Assembly (NCBI RefSeq): GCF_964059175.1
Contig: NZ_OZ060419.1
Span: 1-7,767 of the forward strand
Reading direction: 5' to 3'
Length of the DNA: 7,767 nt
Origin: Buchnera aphidicola (Brachycaudus tragopogonis)
Lineage (GTDB): Bacteria; Pseudomonadota; Gammaproteobacteria; Enterobacterales; Enterobacteriaceae
This document shows positions 1 to 7,767 of the stretch, piece after piece (the first letter of the stretch is position 1; every line of letters starts with the position of its first letter). Made by a program: the position numbers and the translations under genes. The notes beneath the pieces were generated by a model. It ran no database searches and was not told where the DNA came from. It was given only the letters and a program-made list of their open reading frames with translations.

Positions 1-99
1 ATAAATGCATATTGTTATTTTTAATAAACGCTTCTTATTATATACATGCAAAATAACAATTGTTTAAATCTTATATAAAAAATGAATAAACATATATTT
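1..99. other. Non-coding AT-rich region, possible part of the replication origin
   Basis: No credible gene is seen here. The stretch contains an 11-bp inverted repeat (11-21 with 50-60, attgttatttt against aaaataacaat) separated by 28 nt, and the short word atgca occurs twice (5-9 and 46-50). If the molecule is circular, this stretch joins 7662-7767, so that about 200 bp of non-coding DNA lies downstream of the repA1 terminator. In IncFII plasmids the origin (oriR) lies downstream of repA, so this is the logical place for it. I found no canonical DnaA box here, so the origin assignment rests on position and structure only. Confidence 0.3.
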
Positions 100-159
100 T
101 TTTATATAAAAAAAAGCGAAAGTTTTATTTATAAAACTTTCGCTTTTTTTTATATAAAA
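100..159 (-). terminator. Perfect 60-bp palindrome, leu operon terminator
   Basis: Positions 100-129 are exactly complementary to 130-159. The core arm gcgaaagttttat (116-128) pairs with 131-143, and the flanks continue the pairing through an 8-nt A/T run and a tatataaaa extension. It begins 9 nt past the leuD stop codon. Read on the minus strand it gives a stem with a GC-containing core followed by a run of eight T, the form of a rho-independent terminator. Because it is symmetric it could equally stop transcription arriving on the plus strand from the repA1 side. The pairing is seen directly; termination is inferred from form and place. Confidence 0.85.
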
Positions 160-168
160 CATAAACTA

Positions 169-798
169 TTAAATATAAGACTGAAATTCTCTTCTACCTA
201 TAATAAAATTAGAAATATTCTCTTCATATTTATTGATTTTTTCAACATATTTCATAGTTAAATCAATATTATCTAAATTATTTAATAAACACATGCGACG
301 AAAATTATCTATTTTAAACGAAAAAGATCTTTCATTTACTATAATTTTATTGTTAATTAAATTTACATTAAAATTTATACCAATATTTTTTCTAACAATA
401 TCAAATAGAAAATCAATTTCTCTATCAGTTAAAGTAATAAGTAGAAGTTTATTATTAAAACTATTATTGTAAAAAATGTCAGCAAAACTAGGTGCAATTA
501 TTACTCTAAACCCATAATCTAATAAAGACCATACAGCATGTTCTCTTGATGAACCACAACCAAAATTTGACCTAGTTAATAAAATACTTGCATTTTTATA
601 AACATCTTGATTTAAAATAAATTGATTATTTGTTTCTAATCGATTTATATCAATAAAACGCCAATCATGGAATAAATATTTACCGAATCCCCGCCTACCA
701 ACTCTTTGTAAAAATTGTTTAGGAATTATAATATCTGTATCAATATTAGCTATATCTAAAGGAACAACAATACCAGTATGTTCAGTGAATTTAAACAT
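169..798 (-). CDS. leuD: 3-isopropylmalate dehydratase, small subunit
   Basis: LeuD is the small (swivelling-domain) subunit of isopropylmalate isomerase. With LeuC it converts 2-isopropylmalate to 3-isopropylmalate in the cytoplasm. The 209-residue product is slightly longer than the 201-residue E. coli protein. Visible family features are the N-terminal TGIVVPLDIANIDTDIIIPKQFL (split here as residues 8-30), the GRRGFGKYLFHDWR stretch (34-47), and the substrate-binding loop NFGCGSSREHA (78-88), followed by GFRVIIAPSFADIFYNN. The start ATG lies 2 nt past the leuC stop. A clear Shine-Dalgarno AGGA (809-812) sits inside the end of leuC, 10 nt upstream. The C-terminal tail is rich in Asn, Ile and Lys, as expected from strong AT bias. 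It is the last gene of the operon and is followed directly by the palindromic terminator. No key residue appears lost. Confidence 0.98.
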   Translation of the reverse strand: MFKFTEHTGIVVPLDIANIDTDIIIPKQFLQRVGRRGFGKYLFHDWRFIDINRLETNNQFILNQDVYKNASILLTRSNFGCGSSREHAVWSLLDYGFRVIIAPSFADIFYNNSFNNKLLLITLTDREIDFLFDIVRKNIGINFNVNLINNKIIVNERSFSFKIDNFRRMCLLNNLDNIDLTMKYVEKINKYEENISNFIIGRREFQSYI

Positions 799-800
799 TT

Positions 801-2216
801 TTAATTATTCCTAATATCATCTAAATTTCTAACATCAAAAAACTTACCATATATAGCAGCGGCAGCAGCCATAATAGGACTAACTAAATGTGTTCGACCA
901 CCTCTGCCTTGTCTACCTTCAAAATTTCGATTACTAGTAGAAGCACAACGTTCACCATTATTTAATTTATCTGGATTCATTCCTAAGCACATAGAACATC
1001 CAGGTAATCGCCATTCAAATCCAGCATTAATAAAAATTTTATCTAAACCTTCACTTTCTGCTTCTGTCTTCACTAAACCTGAACCAGGAACAACAATAGC
1101 TTTTACATTCTTAGAAATTTTATTATTTTTTAATATTGTAGATGCTGATCTTAAATCTTCTATACGAGCATTAGTACAAGATCCAATAAATACCTTATCA
1201 ATTTTTACATCTGTTAAATACATACCAGGTTTTAAATCCATGTAGGTACAAGCTGATTTTGCTAAATCTTGTTTTATTAAATTATCAAATGAATTAAAAT
1301 CAGGTATTCTTTCATTAATTGAAATGACCTGATCAGGATTTGTACCCCAAGTAATTTGAGGTGAAAGATTTGATATATCAATAATAAAGGTTTGATCAAA
1401 AATAGCACCTTCATCTGTTTTTAATGTCTTCCAAAAATTTATTGATTTTTCCCAAAATTTACCATATGGTGAATAAATTCTATTTTTTAAATATGAATAC
1501 GTAATTTCATCTGGTGCTATTAATCCTGATATAGCACCCATTTCAATTGCCATATTACAAATTGTCATTCTTTCTTCCATACTCATTTTTTTAACTACGT
1601 TACCACAAAATTCAATTATGTATCCAGTACCCCCTGATGATCCTAATTTACCTATAATTGATAGGATTATATCCTTAGCAGTTATAAATTTATTTCTAGT
1701 CCCTGATATTTCTATTTTCATAGTTTTAAAACGTTGTTGTTTTAATGTTTGAGTAGCAAGTACATGCTCTACTTCTGAAGTACCAATACCAAAAGAAAGT
1801 GCACCAAATGCGCCATGAGTTGATGTATGAGAATCACCACACACAATTGTCATACCAGGTAAACTCATACCCAATTCAGGACCTATAACATGGACTATAC
1901 CTTGATTAGGATTATTTAAATCATATAGAGGTATCTTAAATTCACTACAATTTTTTATTAATTTTTCCATTTGAATTTTTGCCATGGGGCCAGATGCATT
2001 AATATCTTTACTTTCTGTTGAAACATTATGATCCATAGTAGCAAAAGTTTTTTTAGGTTGTCTCACTTGACGATTGTTATCACGCAATGAATCAAAAGCT
2101 TGAGGTGACGTCACTTCATGAAGTAAATGTAAATCTATATATAAAATAGATGTATTATTTTTATCTTTATGTACAATATGTGAATCATATATCTTTTCAT
2201 ATAATGTTTTTTTCAT
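801..2216 (-). CDS. leuC: 3-isopropylmalate dehydratase, large subunit
   Basis: LeuC is the catalytic, [4Fe-4S]-containing subunit of isopropylmalate isomerase, of the aconitase family. From the ATG at 2216 the product is 471 residues, against 466 in E. coli. The three cluster-ligand cysteines are present at C347 ([12 protein letters not shown]), C407 and C410 ([13 protein letters not shown]). Other family signatures are [11 protein letters not shown] (58-68), [32 protein letters not shown] (from residue 125), and [21 protein letters not shown] near the C-terminus. A longer start at 2228 would add only MVHE. I prefer 2216 because [11 protein letters not shown] aligns with the E. coli N-terminus, a GGTG Shine-Dalgarno lies 6 nt upstream, and the leuB stop is then just 1 nt before it (TGA-A-ATG). 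This spacing suggests translational coupling. The gene looks fully functional. Confidence 0.97.
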   Translation of the reverse strand: MKKTLYEKIYDSHIVHKDKNNTSILYIDLHLLHEVTSPQAFDSLRDNNRQVRQPKKTFATMDHNVSTESKDINASGPMAKIQMEKLIKNCSEFKIPLYDLNNPNQGIVHVIGPELGMSLPGMTIVCGDSHTSTHGAFGALSFGIGTSEVEHVLATQTLKQQRFKTMKIEISGTRNKFITAKDIILSIIGKLGSSGGTGYIIEFCGNVVKKMSMEERMTICNMAIEMGAISGLIAPDEITYSYLKNRIYSPYGKFWEKSINFWKTLKTDEGAIFDQTFIIDISNLSPQITWGTNPDQVISINERIPDFNSFDNLIKQDLAKSACTYMDLKPGMYLTDVKIDKVFIGSCTNARIEDLRSASTILKNNKISKNVKAIVVPGSGLVKTEAESEGLDKIFINAGFEWRLPGCSMCLGMNPDKLNNGERCASTSNRNFEGRQGRGGRTHLVSPIMAAAAAIYGKFFDVRNLDDIRNN

Positions 2217-2220
2217 TTCA

Positions 2221-3324
<1,104 letters not shown>

Positions 3325-6300
3325 TTAAAAATATCATTGTTTTTTTTTAAAATTTTTAATTTTTTATTAACTTGTTTTGCTTTCCATATATTGTTTAATA
3401 CATTAATCATAGCTTGAGCTGATGATTCAATAATATCAGTAGCTAAACCCATACCATGAAACTTACGTTTTTCATATTCAACTAAAATATCTACTTGACC
3501 AAGTGCATCTTTACCCTTACCTTTAGCAACAAGTTGAAATTTTTGTAAAATAATAGGAAAATGTGTAATTCTATTCAATGCTTGATAAATAGCATCTACT
3601 GGCCCGTTACTAGTTGTAGAAGATTCTGTATGTATTTTTTTACCACACAGTAATTTTACTGAAGCAGTTGATAAACCATTAGAAATAGATTGTACGCTGA
3701 AAAATTTTAAAGAAAAATATTCAGATTCTTCCTGCTGTTTATTAATAAATGCCAATGCTTCTAAATCATAGTCAAAGACTTGTCCCTTTTTATCTGCTAA
3801 TTTTAAAAATGCAGTATAAAGTTCATCTATATTATAATCATTACTTGTATAACCCATTTCGTCCATATAGTATTTTACTGCAGCTCTTCCAGAACGAGAA
3901 GTTAAATTAAGTTGAACTTCTTTTAAACCAATGGTACTTGGATCTATAATTTCATAATTTTTTCTATTTTTTAAAACTCCATCTTGATGAATTCCAGAAG
4001 AATGAGAAAAAGCATTGCTTCCTACTATAGCTTTATTAGCTGGAATTGGCATATTGCAAATTTGACTGATAATTTGACTGGTACGGTAAATTTCTTTATG
4101 ATTGATATTTGTGGAAACACCTAAAATATCTTCTCTAACTTTTATAGCCATAATAACTTCTTCTAAAGCTGTATTTCCAGCCCTTTCTCCAATTCCATTA
4201 ATAGTTCCTTCTATTTGTCTAGCACCTGCTTGTATGGCTGATATTGAATTTCCTACTGCCATGCCTAAGTCATCATGACAATGTACTGAAATTATAGATT
4301 TGTGAATATTAGGCACACGCTCAAACAAATTTTTAATAATAAAAGAAATCTCATTAGGTACAGTATATCCTACTGTATCTGGTATATTTATAGTTTTAAC
4401 ACCTGAATCAATGAGTTTTTCTACAATACGACATAAATTGTCCATTGTAGTTCTGCTAGCATCTTCACAAGAAAATTCAATATCATCAGTATAACGTAAA
4501 GCTTTTTTTACTGAAAAAACAGCCATATCAATAATTTCATTAAAATTTTTTCTTAATTTAGATTCCATATGAAGTATCGAAGTAGCTAAAAAAATATGGA
4601 TGCGAAACGAATCAGATGTAGACATAGCTTCTCCAGCAGCATCAATATCTTTTTCTATACAACGAGCTAAACTACATATACGACTATCTTTAATTTTTTT
4701 TGATATCATTTGGACTGATTTAAAATCTCCTGGAGATGAAATAGGAAATCCTACTTCTATAACATCTATACCAGATTTTTCTAGAGATAATGCAATTTGG
4801 AGTTTTTCTTTCACACTTAAACTTGCTTGTAATGCTTGTTCACCATCACGTAAAGTTGTATCAAAAATAATAACTTTAGAATTCATAAAAATTTTCTCGA
4901 CAATAAATGAAATGAGTCATTAAATAAAATAAATTTATACAACAAAAATTTCATAAGACATCAAAACACTTATATTCTTATGTTTTGATGTCTTATGAAA
5001 TTTTTGTTGTATAAATTTATTTTTTTATTTTTTTTTATATAATTTACATAAATTATTATATTCAATATCTATCTTTTTTTTAAGACCTTTTGGACCTATT
5101 TTTGTTAATTGGCTTGCACTATAATAATTAATTAAAGCATTTAATATTTTTTTTCTAGCAGATTTTTCATCTAATTGTGATATAATTTCCATATCTGAAA
5201 AAGAAATAAACATTTTTTTTTCTTGTATTTTTGGTTTTTGAAAAAATTTTGTTGGGGAACTTAAATAATTCTTTATTTTAGATTCCGAGATATCAAATAA
5301 CATAAAAAACATTGGTGTTAAAGATATTCTTTTAGGTATATAATTACTCATTGATATACTTTTTTCTCTTTTACATTTTATAAATCCCATTGGTTCTAAA
5401 AACTCATTTATTAATCGCGATGCGCGAGTAATAGATTTATTACCTGAATCAGAAAAAGTAGATAAACCACATTCATCTGCCAACTTTTCAATAGATGCTT
5501 CCACTAAATTAGAATTGATATTAAAATAATACAACATGGCAAGTACTATAGCTCTCATAGCACAAGCGCGATGCTCATTTAATCGTCTAAATCGAGGTAA
5601 AACATTACCAGTTTTAGGATCTATAGGCAGCAAGGTATAATTTAAATTACTTCTAGCAACATCTATTTCTGATGCTTTTTTCATAGCATAGAAAATAAAT
5701 TTAGATATTTTTCTCTTATTTTGAGGTGGATTAAAAATTGGTTTAGGATTATATATATAATTTTTTCTAGGCACTAAATACACTTTGATAAAGTAATGTT
5801 TCTTTAAAAGAAGAATTTATAATAAATGAGACATTAAATTTTAAAAATATATTATGTTTTTAAACACATAACACTAGCATAATAACAATTCAAATAATTT
5901 AATTTATTATTTTTTTTAACAAAAAATTAATGAGGCAAATATTTTTTTTTGCTCATTTTATCAATATAAGCCATACCAAAAGCAGATAATACAAATGTAA
6001 GATGAATTATAACACATAACATAATTTTATTATCTAATATTTTTTCAGCTTCCATGAAAAGACGTAATAGATGTACAGAAGATATAGCGACTATTGACGA
6101 AGCAACTTTATTTTTAATTGAATTCACATCCATAGTACCCATCCATCCTAATCTTTTTTTATTGTCTTCCATATCCATTTTAGAAATAAAATTTTCATAA
6201 CCAGAAAACATTACCATTACTAATAAACCGCCTACTAAAGCAATATCAATTAATGATAAAACAATTAATACTAATCCAGACTCTGACATAGCGAGAATGT

Positions 6301-7767
6301 CTGGAATAATAAATACAATTTGTTGAAAAAATTTTAATGTTAATAATATAAATCCAAATGATAAACCTACGTACACAGGAAACATTAACCAACGAGAAGC
6401 ATATATAGTTTTTTCAATAATTCTTTCCATTTTTATTATTCCTAACTGTTACTGTTTTTTAAATAAAACTTACTAAATTTGATTTTTATATCTGTATGTT
6501 AAGATATTCTAAAAAATTTTAATAACTTATATTGAAAATGATTAAAATTTATGTTAAGAATATTTATTATTTTGATAAATTATATTTATTCATAAAAAAA
6601 AATAAAAGTAAAGTATATATTATATAATATATAAAAAATTTAAGGTTACAAATAAGAATAAAATTAATAAAAAAAACTGTTTTTTTACATTTGTAAATGT
6701 AAAAAAAATCTTCTTTCTACTAATTTAAAGCATCATCTTATGATATCAAGAAAATGTTATATAAATAATCCTAATCCGATTTTTATACCACCTAAAAATA
6801 ATAAACGTCGACCTGCTTTTATTTGTTATGCAATGAAAAAAGCATCAGAAATAGATGTTGCAAGATGTGAATTAAATTATATTTTACAAGCTAAAAATAT
6901 TAAAATTGGATTACCATTAAAAAGATTTAGACAATTAAATGAACATCGCGCATGCGCCATGAGAGCGATGGTTCTAGCTATGATTTATCATTTTAATATT
7001 TCTTCTGAATTAGTTCAAGCATCTGTTGAGCAGTTATCTGATGAATGTGGTTTATCTACAATATCTAAAGCAGGAAATAAATCTATTACACGTGCCTCTA
7101 GATTGATTACAAATTTTATGGAACCTATGGGTTTTGTTACTTGTCAAAAAACTTGGGACCGAGTATTAGGTAATTATATGCCTAAAATGATTACGCTTAC
7201 GCCATTATTTTTTATGCTGTTCGGTGTTTCTAAAGAAAAATTAATGAATGCTAAAAAACAACAATTGGGTTGGATAAATACTAACCTTATTAGCAAGGGT
7301 CTAAAACCCATTACTATGAATGATGCTAAAAGACGTTCTAAAGATACTCAAATTAAAAGTATTTTTAAATATAGAATGTCCAGACATGCCTTTTATAAGA
7401 AAAAAAGAAATGCTCAAAAATTAATTAATTTAGATGAAAAGGAAGCTAGACAAACAATTCTTCGTGCTTTAGTAGCTAAGTATTCTCTAAGTGAATTAAC
7501 TAAATTAGGTCCTAATGGATTAAAAAAACAAGTTAATATAAGCTATTATTATCTACGGAAAATTGCTACAAATACATATCCTGATAATTAATGAATAGAT
7601 AAATTCATAAAATTAAAAAAATAAATACGTTTCTTTACGTAGAGTATTTATTTTTTTAATTTTTTTATTTCTTCATTTCTGTCTTATTCAAAATCAAATT
7701 TATATATATTTTTTTTCAAAATAACTTTTTTATTTTGAAAAAAACTTTTTTATTCTAAAAAAAACAT

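Overview
The window is very AT-rich, with intergenic DNA made almost only of A and T tracts. It carries leuABCD together with two IncFII-type replication genes and a yqhA homologue. This combination and the size (7,767 bp) match the leucine plasmid (pLeu type) of Buchnera aphidicola, the obligate endosymbiont of aphids. The proteins are clearly gamma-proteobacterial and read closely like their E. coli counterparts, which fits an enteric-derived symbiont. The window is probably the whole circular plasmid, opened between repA1 and leuD. Circularity is inferred from gene content and size, not seen directly.

Layout, left to right. Positions 1-168 are non-coding and end in a perfect 60-bp palindrome (100-159) that serves as the leu terminator. 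The leu operon runs on the minus strand from leuA (4886) through leuB and leuC to leuD (169). Its genes are packed with a 4-nt overlap, a 1-nt gap and a 2-nt gap. Between leuA and repA2 lies a long inverted repeat (4926-5023) with 43-bp perfect arms. repA2 (5025-5783) and yqhA (5927-6430) follow, both on the minus strand. A 309-bp divergent spacer with a strong hairpin precedes repA1 (6740-7591), the only plus-strand gene. repA1 is followed by its own terminator and an A/T-tract repeat region (7662-7767, probably continuing into 1-99), which is the best candidate for the replication origin.

How it works together: LeuA, LeuB and LeuCD convert 2-ketoisovalerate plus acetyl-CoA to 2-ketoisocaproate, the last dedicated steps before leucine, an essential amino acid for the aphid host. 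RepA1 and RepA2 are paralogous IncFII RepA initiators. RepA1 keeps the full-length architecture, while RepA2 lacks about 29 residues of a basic segment and may be specialised or decaying. YqhA is a small inner-membrane protein of unknown role. All genes look intact. No mobile elements, CRISPR arrays, tRNAs or rRNAs were seen. The gene content fits a known plasmid type, so the less explained material is in the non-coding inverted repeats, the RepA2 deletion and the poly(A) tracts at gene ends.
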